DNA of 51,449 nucleotides from Salegentibacter tibetensis (lineage in GTDB: Bacteria; Bacteroidota; Bacteroidia; Flavobacteriales; Flavobacteriaceae). The position numbers and the translations under genes are program-made. Below the pieces are notes generated by a model. The model was not told the origin of the DNA and did no database searches. It saw only the letters and a list, made by a program, of their open reading frames with translations. The first letter of the stretch is position 1; every line of letters starts with the position of its first letter. The stretch spans positions 1 through 51,449 of the forward strand of contig NZ_JAIQZA010000030.1 in the NCBI RefSeq assembly GCF_020164485.1, in the 5' to 3' direction. Below are positions 27,828-38,042 of this stretch, piece after piece.

Positions 27828-30800
27828 ATGATCAAAAAATCATTCAGAAACCCCTATCTCATTATAGTATTTTCTATTGCTGTAATGGTATTGGCGGGGG
27901 TTTTAATTCCAAGAATGGCAGTAGATATCCTGCCACAATTTAAAAAGTCTGCTATGCAGATACTAACCTTATATCCGGGTATGCCTGCCGAAGTGGTAGA
28001 AAAGGATATAACCAGTAGAATGGAACGATGGACAGGGCAGTCTCCCGGGATAGCTAAACAGGAATCCAAGAGTATTATGGGTACCAGTATCGTCACCAAT
28101 TTTTACGATGAAGATGTTACTGCTGCAGAAGCTATGGCTAATAGTTCTTCCTACGCGATGTCTGATATGTATTATCAGCCTCCAGGGACTATGCCTCCAA
28201 TGGTACAACCATTTGACCCCACAGCCTCTAAACCATTGATGCTTCTTACAGCGAGTAGTGATGAGAAATCTGGAAAGGAATTGTATGATATTGCTTATTT
28301 AAATTTAAGACAAATGTTAAGCGGGGTTGAAGGCATTATTGCTCCTGCAGCTTATGGAGGATCTTTGCGTAGAATTTACGTTTACGTAGAACCCGATAAA
28401 CTGGAAGCGCGAGGTATTTCACAAACCCAGGTTATGGATGCCATAAAGAAGAATACCACGATGATTCCTTCCGGTATTGCTGAAATTGGAGATATTAATT
28501 ATGGTGTGGAGGCCCAGGGTTTAATTCAGGATGTTGAAGATTTTAATGACATTGTAATTACACATAAAAATGGTAATCCTATCTATATTAAAGATATAGG
28601 TGAGGTTAAAGATGCCAGTGCAATTCAAACCAATATAGCCAGGGTTTCTGGAAAAGAGCAGGTTTACCTGCCCATTTTCAAAAGACCAGGTGCAAATACC
28701 ATTGGAGCGGTAGAAGCAGTTAAAGCTGCTATTCCCAGTCTAAAGGAGCGAATGCCAGACGATGTGGAATTAAATGTGATATTCGATCAGTCTACTTATG
28801 TAAGAAATGCTATTTCTGGATTAATGAGTGCAGGAATTAGTGGACTAATTTTAGTGATTATTGTACTTATTATTTTCCTGGGAAACATTCGATCGGCCGC
28901 AGTGGTAGCGGTGAGTCTTCCACTCTCCATATTGTTTGCTTTTATAGGATTATATTTTACCGGGCAGTCTATAAATAGTATCACGCTGGGTGGAATGGCT
29001 CTGGTTCTGGGCCTTATTGTAGATAATTCTATTGTAGTGCTTGAGAATGTAGACAGACATTTAAAAATGGGAAAACCAGCCGGTACGGCTGCTCTGGATG
29101 GAGCTCAGGAAGTAGCCACCCCAGTATTGGCTTCTACTTTGGTTATTATTGTAGTGTTTTTCCCAGTATTATTCCTGTCAGGAATTGCAAAATCTCTTTT
29201 TTCTCCTCTCGCTATTACTGTAGCGATGGCAATGATTGGTTCGTACATTTTTTCATTAACGCTTATACCGGTTTTTGCTGCCTATTTATTTCGCAATAAA
29301 TTACCGGACTCTTCTCAGAGTAAACCAAAAAAGACTTTTTTTAGTCGTTTTCATAGATTTCTTGATAGCCTGCGCTTAAAATACCAACGTAGCCTTGTAA
29401 AAGCGATACGGTATCGAGCTACGGTTTTAGCAATTACAGTAGCTGCTTTTATTGGATCCTTATTTTTATTGGCAAATACTGGTTATGAACTTTACCCGAC
29501 TATTGATGTAGGCCAAATGGAAATCCAGGTACGTTTACCTTCCGGAAGTCCCTTAAAGAAAACCGAATCTGTAATTGCTGGGATGGAAGATATTATTAAT
29601 GATGAAGTGGGAGATGATGTAGAACAACTAGTATCGAATATTGGTGTTTTCTATGACCTACCGGCCGTTTATACTCCAAATTCTGGAACCCAGGATGCTT
29701 ATATGAAAGTGCAGCTGAAAGAAGGCCATGAAAAGCCGACATCAGAGTATGTTACATCCTTAAGGGATAGGTTAACTGATGCTTATCCAGGAGCAGAAGT
29801 GAGCTTTAATACCGGTGGTCTTATTACTGCTGCCCTTAATGAGGGTAAACCTTCTCCTATCGATGTTCAGGTAATTGGCAATGATTTTGAAGTTTTACAA
29901 CAAATTGCAGGTCGTCTTCGGGATACGATTAATGAGATAACAAACACCCGTGATGTAAGAGTATTACAACGTATAGACCAACCCACCAAAGAAATTCAAA
30001 TTGACAGAATTAAAGCTGCCGAATTAGGAATTGAACCTGTAGATGGAATTAAAAATATGGTATCGGCCTTGAATTCTTCGGTAACCTATGATAAAGCTTT
30101 CTGGATCGATGAAAATAACGGGAACCATTATTTTGTTGGGGTTACCTATCCGGAATCTGCTATTAATACAGAAGGAATTCTTGGGAATGTTACCGTAGCA
30201 CCAGAGGATGGGCTTCAACAAAGTATTCCGTTTAGGAATTTTTCGACTATTAAAAGAACAGAAAAGCCGGTAGAGGTAAATCATTACAATCTGCAACGAG
30301 TATTTAATGTGTATGCTAACGTTGAAGATGCTGATATTGGTTCGGTTTCCGCAGAAATCCAAAATCGAATTGATGTTATTAAAGAAGATATCCCTGAAGG
30401 TTACGAAGTAACTTTTGGAGGTGAAATTGCCACTATGAAGGAATCCCTAGGGGATCTTGGAGTTGGTTTAGGCCTGGCGGTAATTATGTCCTTTCTAATC
30501 ATTACGCCATTGTTTCGATCATTTCAGCAGCCATTAATAATTATTCTAACCTTTCCTTTGGGCATAATAGGAGTAGGGATTATTCTTTTCCTTTCTGGAG
30601 CTAACCTAAATATTCAATCGATGATGGGGATTATCATGATGGTAGGTATTGCTGTTTCTTATGGTAATATCTTGGTAGACCGAATTAATGCCCTTGCCTA
30701 TAAAGGTAATAGTATAGCCAGGGCTATTGTAATGGGTGCTGGAGATCGGTTTAGGCCGGTTTTAATGACCATGGCCACTACCGTATTAGGGCTATTACCA

Positions 30801-30938
30801 ACCGCAATTGGAATGGGTGATGGGGGAGAAGCTAATCAGCCCCTGGCATTAGCGGTGATTGGAGGTACTTTAGCAGCTACCCTGCTAACCTTTTTCATAA
30901 TACCTATACTGTATTCATTTACAACCAAAACGAAATAG
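27828..30938 (+). CDS. RND efflux permease, system 2
   Basis: This 1036-residue inner-membrane pump belongs to the RND superfamily and differs clearly from system 1. The first helix (YLIIVFSIAVMVLAGVLI) is followed by the porter domain start LPQFKKSAMQILTLYPGMPAEVVEKDI. Helix 4 reads LIVDNSIVVLENV, so only one acidic residue (D399) remains where AcrB-type pumps have a pair; N400 takes the second place. The second half repeats the layout, with GIIMMVGIAVSYGNILVDRI in helix 10. Substrate is unknown; the single Asp fits heavy-metal-type pumps or a divergent group. It leads a permease-adaptor-channel operon. Confidence 0.92.
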   Translation: MIKKSFRNPYLIIVFSIAVMVLAGVLIPRMAVDILPQFKKSAMQILTLYPGMPAEVVEKDITSRMERWTGQSPGIAKQESKSIMGTSIVTNFYDEDVTAAEAMANSSSYAMSDMYYQPPGTMPPMVQPFDPTASKPLMLLTASSDEKSGKELYDIAYLNLRQMLSGVEGIIAPAAYGGSLRRIYVYVEPDKLEARGISQTQVMDAIKKNTTMIPSGIAEIGDINYGVEAQGLIQDVEDFNDIVITHKNGNPIYIKDIGEVKDASAIQTNIARVSGKEQVYLPIFKRPGANTIGAVEAVKAAIPSLKERMPDDVELNVIFDQSTYVRNAISGLMSAGISGLILVIIVLIIFLGNIRSAAVVAVSLPLSILFAFIGLYFTGQSINSITLGGMALVLGLIVDNSIVVLENVDRHLKMGKPAGTAALDGAQEVATPVLASTLVIIVVFFPVLFLSGIAKSLFSPLAITVAMAMIGSYIFSLTLIPVFAAYLFRNKLPDSSQSKPKKTFFSRFHRFLDSLRLKYQRSLVKAIRYRATVLAITVAAFIGSLFLLANTGYELYPTIDVGQMEIQVRLPSGSPLKKTESVIAGMEDIINDEVGDDVEQLVSNIGVFYDLPAVYTPNSGTQDAYMKVQLKEGHEKPTSEYVTSLRDRLTDAYPGAEVSFNTGGLITAALNEGKPSPIDVQVIGNDFEVLQQIAGRLRDTINEITNTRDVRVLQRIDQPTKEIQIDRIKAAELGIEPVDGIKNMVSALNSSVTYDKAFWIDENNGNHYFVGVTYPESAINTEGILGNVTVAPEDGLQQSIPFRNFSTIKRTEKPVEVNHYNLQRVFNVYANVEDADIGSVSAEIQNRIDVIKEDIPEGYEVTFGGEIATMKESLGDLGVGLGLAVIMSFLIITPLFRSFQQPLIIILTFPLGIIGVGIILFLSGANLNIQSMMGIIMMVGIAVSYGNILVDRINALAYKGNSIARAIVMGAGDRFRPVLMTMATTVLGLLPTAIGMGDGGEANQPLALAVIGGTLAATLLTFFIIPILYSFTTKTK

Positions 30939-31014
30939 AAATGAACCGGCATTCTACCAGCTCTAAAGATTGGATAAAGCCAGATTATTTAATAGTGGAA
31001 ACAAAATAAAAGAT

Positions 31015-32103
31015 ATGAAACAATTTATAAGAATATTAGTAGTCATTATAGCAGGAATATTGTCTTCCTGTAACGATTCAGATAAAAATGAACAGGGAAC
31101 CAGTTCAAAAATAAAAGACGCTGAAAAAACACCTAAGGTTGAAGTGGTTACCCCCAAAGAAAGAACCTTCTTAAAAACCCTGGAAATTGTGGGTGAAGCC
31201 CGTCCCAATCAAATAGTAAAACTACGCGCACTGGAAAATGGTGCAGTGGCTAGGTTATACAAAGATATTGGCGACAAGGTAAAAGAAGGAGAAGTGTTGG
31301 CTAGCTTGAGAAACCCGGCAATCACTGGTAATTTAAACGTTTTAGAGGCCAAATTGGAAGCTACAAAATCTAAATATGAACGCTTAAACGATATTTACGA
31401 AAAAACCCCGGCGCTTACTTCCCTAAGTCAGGTTGAATCAGCGAAATCCGATTACCAGAGTACGCTTGCAGAATATAACGCCAGTAGGGAGCAAGTAGGT
31501 TTTCTCCAAATTAGAAGTCCTTTCAATGGTATTGTTACTGAACGTAATATTGATAAAGGTGCTACGGTGCAAAGTGGTATAGCGAATCCCGGCAGCACAC
31601 CATTATTTGAAGTTATGGATACAGAAATCATTAGGGTTCGGGTACCTCTGCCAGAATCTGACGTAAAATTTGTGAAGCAAGGGACAGCGGTAAGTATAAA
31701 ATTTCCCGAATTGCCTGATGAAAATTTTCAGGGTGAAGTTAGCCGTGTTTCGGGGGCTTTAGATTCCGGTTCCAAATCTATGAGCCTGGAAATTGATATA
31801 AAGAACCCAGATCTCAAAATTAAACCAGGAATGTATGCCCAAACAAATTTCGAAGTCAAAAGCACTGAAAATACACTTTCCCTTCCTAATACCGCATTAG
31901 CTGTAAGGGATGAAAAAATGCATATTTACGTGGTTTCAGAGGATAATATAGTGCAGTTAAGAGAAGTAGCTATGGGAATTCAGAACAAGGATTATTTTGA
32001 GGTGTTAAGCGACGAAATAGATACTTCTACCAAAGTAATTGTAAGTGGCAAAAGACAGGTAGACCCCGGAATGCAAGTAGAACCAATAGAAATTGAACGG
32101 TAA
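31015..32103 (+). CDS. RND efflux periplasmic adaptor lipoprotein, system 2
   Basis: This 362-residue adaptor starts at the ATG at 31015; an in-frame TTG 45 bases upstream would bury the signal. The first 19 residues are a lipoprotein signal with lipobox LSSC (Cys19). Lipoyl halves (IVGEARPNQIVKLRALENGAVARL and FLQIRSPFNGIVTERNIDKGATV) flank a short coiled-coil hairpin (about 100-155), followed by a beta-barrel with GEVSRVSGALDSGSKSMSLEID. The stop overlaps the start of the channel gene (TAATG). Confidence 0.92.
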   Translation: MKQFIRILVVIIAGILSSCNDSDKNEQGTSSKIKDAEKTPKVEVVTPKERTFLKTLEIVGEARPNQIVKLRALENGAVARLYKDIGDKVKEGEVLASLRNPAITGNLNVLEAKLEATKSKYERLNDIYEKTPALTSLSQVESAKSDYQSTLAEYNASREQVGFLQIRSPFNGIVTERNIDKGATVQSGIANPGSTPLFEVMDTEIIRVRVPLPESDVKFVKQGTAVSIKFPELPDENFQGEVSRVSGALDSGSKSMSLEIDIKNPDLKIKPGMYAQTNFEVKSTENTLSLPNTALAVRDEKMHIYVVSEDNIVQLREVAMGIQNKDYFEVLSDEIDTSTKVIVSGKRQVDPGMQVEPIEIER

Positions 32104-33473
32104 TGGAGAATTTGAAACAAAAAGAGAATAAAATTCAACAATTATGTTGGTGTTGCATATTGTTACTTTCAAGCATCTGGTTTACCAGCGCACAGGAACA
32201 AGTCGTTGAATTAGATTTACCTGCCGTACTGGAAGTGGGAGGCGCCGATAACTTAAGTATTGATCGCTATGAAAAAGAGCAAGAGCTTGCCGAGGCCAAT
32301 TATCTAAAAGCGAAATCCTGGTGGTTACCAGACCTTAGCTTAGGCGTTCGGAGTGAACATCTCTGGGGCGCTGCAATGAATGCCGATGGTGGTTTTTTCC
32401 TGGAGGTGGAAAGAAATAATCTTTGGCTGGGTCCCGAAATGAATTTAAGCTGGGATTTCGGTAAAGATATCTATAAGCTGAAAGCTGAAGAATTAAAACT
32501 CAGAGCTGCAGATTTTGAAACTCGGGAGGAAAAAAACCAGGCAATACTGCGAGGTATTGAGGTTTATTATGAATTTAAAAATGCTCAGCTTTCTCGCACG
32601 GCTTATGATCGAATGGCGGAAATTGCCGATACTGTTTCGATGCAGCTGGAAATTCAGGTTGATGCCGGTTTCCGATATCAATCTGAGGTTTTAACTTCCC
32701 AGAGCAATACGAAGCACCTCCAAATACAAAGCCTGGAATCTGAAAAAGAGTTTCTTGAAAAACAGGAAGAGTTACGGGAACTCCTTGATGTAAACGCTAC
32801 TGTAGAATTGAGAGCTGCCGACGATTTATTATTGCCTTTGGAACTTATTTCGGAAGATGAATTAATGAACATAACACCGGATAGCGCGGTGGGGCGACGG
32901 CCCGGGATTGAGGCTATAGATAATAGGATACTGGCCACCAAAGAAGAGAAAAAACAGGTCACTACAGGGCTTCTGTTGCCAAAACTCAGTATAGGAGCGT
33001 ATACTTCTTACTTTGGGGGCTTTTTTGAAACTGTTACACCTATGCGGGCGGAGCAGGAGCCCAGTCCGCAGTCTTTATATCCTACCACAGCTATACAAGC
33101 TTCCTTGATATGGGATATTCCACTTGGACAGATTTTCTATAAGGGAGAACCAAAACGCTATGATGCCGTTATTGGTTTACAGAAAAATGAACGGGAGCAG
33201 TTTGAAAATAAGGTTACGCGGGAAGTAAAATCGGCGCGAGCCAAACTTATAAACTCCAAGCGACAGCTTGAAATTGCAGAGGAGTCAGAAGAGCTTGCAA
33301 GAGAAGCACTTTCTCAAAGTATAGAAAGGCAAAAATCCGGAACCGCTGCACCCTTTGAAGTATTTCAGGCTCAGGAATATTATTTACGTAGCAGGCTGGA
33401 TTATCTTATGGTAGTTAGTCAGTATAATACTGTCCAATACCAGTTATACGTTGCACTTGGAAACGATCTTTAA
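32103..33473 (+). CDS. TolC-family outer-membrane channel, system 2
   Basis: This 456-residue outer-membrane efflux protein has a signal peptide of about 30 residues ([18 protein letters not shown]). Two OEP helical repeats follow, with long heptad-like segments at about 110-230 and 330-440 and the LGRR-type [18 protein letters not shown] between them. Similarity to the system 1 channel is low. The start overlaps the adaptor stop by one base. Three Cys inside the signal region (CWCC) are unusual but will be removed. Confidence 0.88.
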   Translation: MENLKQKENKIQQLCWCCILLLSSIWFTSAQEQVVELDLPAVLEVGGADNLSIDRYEKEQELAEANYLKAKSWWLPDLSLGVRSEHLWGAAMNADGGFFLEVERNNLWLGPEMNLSWDFGKDIYKLKAEELKLRAADFETREEKNQAILRGIEVYYEFKNAQLSRTAYDRMAEIADTVSMQLEIQVDAGFRYQSEVLTSQSNTKHLQIQSLESEKEFLEKQEELRELLDVNATVELRAADDLLLPLELISEDELMNITPDSAVGRRPGIEAIDNRILATKEEKKQVTTGLLLPKLSIGAYTSYFGGFFETVTPMRAEQEPSPQSLYPTTAIQASLIWDIPLGQIFYKGEPKRYDAVIGLQKNEREQFENKVTREVKSARAKLINSKRQLEIAEESEELAREALSQSIERQKSGTAAPFEVFQAQEYYLRSRLDYLMVVSQYNTVQYQLYVALGNDL

Positions 33474-33478
33474 AAAAA

Positions 33479-35632
33479 ATGGAAATGAAAACTTTAATTA
33501 ATTTATATATAATAATCCTGGGTATTAGCCTTAGCGGCTGTGCCCAGGAAAAAGAAAAAAACCTTGTAGAAAAAGGGGTATATCAAAACAGGCTCTCTAA
33601 TGCCAGTAGTCCTTACCTCCAGGGGCATGCCGATAATCCGGTAGATTGGTATGAATGGGGAGAAGAAGCTTTAAAAAAGGCGAAGGAAGAAGATAAACCC
33701 ATAATTATTAGTATAGGTTATGCTGCCTGCCATTGGTGCCACGTTATGGAACGTGAAACATTTATGGACACCACCGTTGCAAAAATTATGAACGAAAATT
33801 TTATTTCAATTAAAATAGACCGGGAAGAAAGGCCAGATATAGACCAGGTTTATATGAATGCTGCAACCCTTATCAGTGGGCGGGGAGGTTGGCCCTTAAA
33901 TGCGTTTACACTGCCAAATGGAAAACCTTTTTATGCAGGAACTTATTTTCCGACCGAAGAATGGAAGGATATTTTAAATCAGATAGCCAATACTTATGAA
34001 AACGAACCTGAACGGTTGGTGGAAGCCGCAAATTCAGTAACCGAAGGGGTGAAGCAACAGGATATCATTGATACACCTTTGGAAAACAAAGCCTTGTTTG
34101 CTAAAGAAGATTATGTTGAATTATGGCAAACCTGGAAACCTCTTCTTGACCTTGAAAAAGGTGGTTTTAAACGTGCTCCTAAATTTCCATTGCCGATTGG
34201 ATATGATTTTCTTCTTCAATATTCCTCTATCACGGGAAATGAGGAAGCAATGGAAGCGGTGGAAAGTACCTTACGAGAAATGGCACGAGGAGGGATCTAC
34301 GATCAATTGGGTGGAGGTTTTTCCCGGTACTCTGTTGATGAAGATTGGTTTGTGCCGCATTTTGAAAAAATGTTGTACGATAATGCCCAATTGGTAAGCC
34401 TTTATTCCAAGGCTTTTAAAAAAACTAAGGATGAAGAATATGAAGAAGTGGTGAGAGAAACGCTGGAATTTATAGAAAGGGAACTCGCTGCAGAAAATGG
34501 AGGCTTCTACTCTTCACTAAATGCTGATTCTGAAGGAGAAGAAGGAAAGTTCTATATATGGCAAAAAAATGAAATAGAAGAACACTTAAGCCCGAAAGAA
34601 GCAGAAATATTTACTGAGTTCTACGGAGTAGAATCCAAAGGAAATTGGGAGGATAATAAGAATATTCTATTTAGAGAAAATATAGAACCAGTCTTCGCCC
34701 AATTAAATGATTATTGTTATTCAAGTTTTTTAGAAAAATTAAAATCTGCAGAAGGAAAGATGATGGAAGTGCGGAACAGTCGGATTAGACCTTCAACAGA
34801 CGATAAAATACTTACTTCCTGGAATTCTCTAATGATTATTGGATATCTTGACGCATATACCGCTTTAGGGGAAGAGAAATATAAATCCAAAGCAAAAGAA
34901 GCTTTGCGCTTTATAGAAAATAACCTCATCCAGGAAAACGGAGGTTTATTTAGAAATTTTAAAGATGGAAAACCCAGTATAAATGCTTTTTTGGATGATT
35001 ATGCATTTTTGGCAAGTGCCTATATGAGGATGTACGAAGTAACCTTAGACAAGAAATGGCTGGTTAAATCCAAAAAACTTGTAGATTATAGCAGGAGTAA
35101 ATTTCTTAATAAAAAATCTGGAATGTTCTATTATACTTCGGAAGCCAGCGAAGAACTAATAGCCAGAAAAATGGAAATTACAGACAATGTTATACCGGCA
35201 TCAAATTCCGAAATGGCTACGGTTTTATTTAAATTGGGAAATTATTTTCAGAAGGAAGAATATCTGGTCCATTCAGAGCAAATATTGGCACAGGTGAAAG
35301 AAAGAAGTCTGCAAGGTGGACCTTATTATGCAAATTGGACAAAATTAATGGGAATGCTAGTATTTAGTCCTTTTGAAATCGCAACAATGGGGAAGGATGC
35401 AGTAAAGGTGAATCTGGAATTACAAAAAAAATACATTCCTATTTCTTTGTTTATGGGGGGAGAGCAAGAAGACCTTCCATTATTGGAAGCTAAGTTAGTT
35501 GAAAATGAAACCTATATTTATGTATGCCGAAACCGAACCTGCAAACTGCCGGTTAAACGGGCAGATAAAGCATTTCAGCAAATAAATGATTTTTTAAAAG
35601 GAGATGAAAAATCAAAAAGCTTTTGGGAATAA
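33479..35632 (+). CDS. DUF255 thioredoxin-domain lipoprotein (YyaL/SPATA20 family)
   Basis: This 717-residue protein starts with a lipoprotein signal (lipobox LSGC, Cys21), so it is exported; most relatives are cytoplasmic. Residues about 35-200 are the DUF255 thioredoxin-like domain, with [23 protein letters not shown] and the CxxC motif at C84-H-W-C87. The remaining 500 residues follow the six-hairpin glycosidase-like barrel ([45 protein letters not shown]). The family's reaction is not established; redox-linked or sugar-linked roles have been suggested. It begins five bases after the system 2 channel and may be part of that operon. An ATG two codons in (33485) is equally good. Confidence 0.9.
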   Translation: MEMKTLINLYIIILGISLSGCAQEKEKNLVEKGVYQNRLSNASSPYLQGHADNPVDWYEWGEEALKKAKEEDKPIIISIGYAACHWCHVMERETFMDTTVAKIMNENFISIKIDREERPDIDQVYMNAATLISGRGGWPLNAFTLPNGKPFYAGTYFPTEEWKDILNQIANTYENEPERLVEAANSVTEGVKQQDIIDTPLENKALFAKEDYVELWQTWKPLLDLEKGGFKRAPKFPLPIGYDFLLQYSSITGNEEAMEAVESTLREMARGGIYDQLGGGFSRYSVDEDWFVPHFEKMLYDNAQLVSLYSKAFKKTKDEEYEEVVRETLEFIERELAAENGGFYSSLNADSEGEEGKFYIWQKNEIEEHLSPKEAEIFTEFYGVESKGNWEDNKNILFRENIEPVFAQLNDYCYSSFLEKLKSAEGKMMEVRNSRIRPSTDDKILTSWNSLMIIGYLDAYTALGEEKYKSKAKEALRFIENNLIQENGGLFRNFKDGKPSINAFLDDYAFLASAYMRMYEVTLDKKWLVKSKKLVDYSRSKFLNKKSGMFYYTSEASEELIARKMEITDNVIPASNSEMATVLFKLGNYFQKEEYLVHSEQILAQVKERSLQGGPYYANWTKLMGMLVFSPFEIATMGKDAVKVNLELQKKYIPISLFMGGEQEDLPLLEAKLVENETYIYVCRNRTCKLPVKRADKAFQQINDFLKGDEKSKSFWE

Positions 35633-35851
35633 TTTCATTTAATTTTGAAAATGATTAAAAAGAGGCAGGTAGCTTTTCTTTTAAGTCTCTTTTGAGTAAA
35701 TCCTTAGATTTTCTATAGGTTTTTGAAAATCTCCATTGTAAGCTTTCAATTAAATTAGCGGCTAATGAAATTCAATAATTAAAAGGATATTCATTACTTT
35801 AATTTTTTCCGTTACTTGAAGTGATAAATTACCATACCCAGTTAAAGGAAG

Positions 35852-36934
35852 ATGAAAAAAAATTACCCGGGGATTAAAAAAAATCAGGCTTTCTATTTTA
35901 TTCCTGATATTAGTGGGTTTTCTCAATTTGTGGAGAATACAGCTATTGAACATAGCATTCATATCATTTCAGAGTTACTGGAGATTTTATTAGACAATAA
36001 TGTGCTGAATATGGAATTGGCAGAGGTGGAAGGCGATGCACTTTTTATGTATTCGGAAAAAGATTTATCATTTTCAGAAGTCGAAAATCAGGTAACTTCC
36101 ATGTTAAATGCTTTTAGGGAGCATCTTTATAAATATGAACATCAAAGAATTTGCAGTTGTGGAGCTTGTTCTACAGCAATTAATCTTCGAATCAAATTTT
36201 TGCTACATAAGGGAAGGTTAGATTTTATTAAAGTGAAAAATATAAAGAAGCCTTATGGACAGGATGTTAATCGTATACATCGCTTGCTTAAAAATGATGT
36301 TCCTCTTGATGAATATCTACTACTTTCAAATCCAACGTTTAATGATTTGAAACTAGAACTGGAAGTATCTGGTTTCAATAAAATGGAAAGTGCATACGAC
36401 ATTCATATTCTTCCTTATTATTATAAAGACCTAAAAACTTATAAAACTCCGGTTAAAAAGAAAGCCAGTCAAAATAGCATTCCGATAGATGAAAAATCCG
36501 ATTTTATTATAGAACGGGATATTAAGCTGCCCATTGAAAAAGCCTTCGAACTTATAAGTAATTTTAAATACAGACAACTTTGGGACAGTTCACTAACTGG
36601 GATTACTTTTGATGAAGCCCAGGTAAACAGGTCTGGGTCAAATCATACCTGCATCATTGGAAGTCGTAAAATGAAGTTTGAAACTGTGGGAATAGATAGT
36701 AAGGCAGACCTTTCTTATGGTGAAAAGACCTCTAATTTACCAATGGCTAAAAATTACAGATTTTATATTCTCTTAGATAAGTTAGATCATAATACGACCA
36801 GAATGAAAGTTCTTAACTATTTGCAATTTAATTGGATGGGGAGATTAATGAGAAAATCTGTTTACAGAAAACTGGAAACTACCTGGAATGCTAAACTGAT
36901 AAAGTTAGAAGAAGTAGGTGAGCATAATTTTTAG
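35852..36934 (+). CDS. DUF2652 cyclase-like domain fused to an SRPBCC domain
   Basis: This 360-residue cytoplasmic protein has two parts. Residues about 10-195 match DUF2652, which resembles class III nucleotide cyclases: FYFIPDISGFSQFV (D19) recalls the FxDIxGFT metal site and EVEGDALFMY (D62) the second Asp-bearing strand. A Cys cluster (C101, C103, C106) follows. Residues about 215-355 form an SRPBCC/polyketide-cyclase-type hydrophobic pocket (FIIERDIKLPIEKAFELISNF). Whether it makes a cyclic nucleotide cannot be read here. It stands alone, with 219 and 194 gene-free bases on either side. Confidence 0.8.
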   Translation: MKKNYPGIKKNQAFYFIPDISGFSQFVENTAIEHSIHIISELLEILLDNNVLNMELAEVEGDALFMYSEKDLSFSEVENQVTSMLNAFREHLYKYEHQRICSCGACSTAINLRIKFLLHKGRLDFIKVKNIKKPYGQDVNRIHRLLKNDVPLDEYLLLSNPTFNDLKLELEVSGFNKMESAYDIHILPYYYKDLKTYKTPVKKKASQNSIPIDEKSDFIIERDIKLPIEKAFELISNFKYRQLWDSSLTGITFDEAQVNRSGSNHTCIIGSRKMKFETVGIDSKADLSYGEKTSNLPMAKNYRFYILLDKLDHNTTRMKVLNYLQFNWMGRLMRKSVYRKLETTWNAKLIKLEEVGEHNF

Positions 36935-37128
36935 AAAATATCTTTAATATCTGTATTAAAAATCGGGGTTACTGTTAAATGACAATTATATTATTTTTCA
37001 GAAGAGATGGTTAATTTTATTAATCCAATTCACAAACTCTTCCTAAATTGATTGTCTAGTAGATCAATTTCAATCGGAAATTCTGCACAGAGTGTTCATT
37101 TTTAGTAAATTAGAATAAACCTTATGTT

Positions 37129-38025
37129 ATGAGCGAGAAGAAATCTGTTGAAGCGGTTATTGAGAGGCATGAAGCTTCCGGGAAATATTTTAATGTAAAC
37201 GGCCTTCAATGCTTTGGCCTTGATCAGGGTAATGGAGAAGCTGTACTTTGTCTACACGGTGTACCCACCTCCTCTTTTTTATACCGGAAAATCGTTCCGG
37301 CACTAGCCGAAAAAGGATATAGGGGAGTGGCTATTGATTTTCCGGGCTTGGGCTTTTCTGACAGACCGGAAGATTTTGATTATTCTTTTCCTTCTTTAGC
37401 CAAATTTTGCGCCGAAGTAGCTAAAAGTTTAGGTTTGGATAAATATCACCTACTAATTCATGATATTGGCGGGCCTGTAGGATTTGCGCTAGCTGCAGAA
37501 AACCGGGATAGGATTTTGTCACTTACTATTCTCAATACTTGGATAGATGTGGTAAACTTTAAAAAACCATGGCCAATGCGACCTTTTGAAAAACCTGTGT
37601 TAGGTGATATAGAACTGGCAACCCTAAAACATCTTACCTGGCAAATCATGTTTAATAAAATGGGGGTGAATGATAGTTCGGAAATTCCTAAGAATGAGAT
37701 TTACGCTTATATAGATATTTTAAAGCGTGGTGACGGAGGGGATGCATTCTTAAAACTGATGAAAAATTTTGATGATTCAGAAGAATTTAGAAGTCTATGC
37801 TATAGGGCAGTACAAAATGTACCTTATCCTGTACAGGCAGTTTGGGGCGCCGATGATCCGTTTCTTACACTTGATCACCATGGGCAGGAAATTAAAAAAG
37901 TAGCGGGACTGTCTGAAATTCATCAACTAAGTTCACGTCACTTTTTACAGGAAGAGAAACCGATGGAAATAGTGGCGAAACTTGAAGAAATTATTCAAAA
38001 ATCCAGGCAAATGCTTCCGAGATAA
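37129..38025 (+). CDS. Alpha/beta hydrolase, haloalkane-dehalogenase-like
   Basis: This 298-residue protein has the dehalogenase/epoxide-hydrolase layout: oxyanion loop HGVPTSSFLYRK (43-54), DFPGLGFSDRP (70-80), nucleophile Asp112 in HDIGG, acid Asp in VWGADDPF and catalytic His in RHFLQEEKP. The residue after the nucleophile is Ile, where classic haloalkane dehalogenases have the halide-binding Trp (HDWG). True dehalogenase activity is therefore uncertain; another ester, epoxide or lactone substrate is possible. No signal peptide. It is convergent with the glycosyltransferase gene, with 17 bases between. Confidence 0.88.
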   Translation: MSEKKSVEAVIERHEASGKYFNVNGLQCFGLDQGNGEAVLCLHGVPTSSFLYRKIVPALAEKGYRGVAIDFPGLGFSDRPEDFDYSFPSLAKFCAEVAKSLGLDKYHLLIHDIGGPVGFALAAENRDRILSLTILNTWIDVVNFKKPWPMRPFEKPVLGDIELATLKHLTWQIMFNKMGVNDSSEIPKNEIYAYIDILKRGDGGDAFLKLMKNFDDSEEFRSLCYRAVQNVPYPVQAVWGADDPFLTLDHHGQEIKKVAGLSEIHQLSSRHFLQEEKPMEIVAKLEEIIQKSRQMLPR

Positions 38026-38042
38026 GAGAGAAATTCAGAAGA

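Noticed and set aside
34068-34397. A 109-residue ORF in another frame inside the DUF255 gene
   Set aside because: It lies wholly inside a gene with clear motifs throughout and shows no family pattern of its own.
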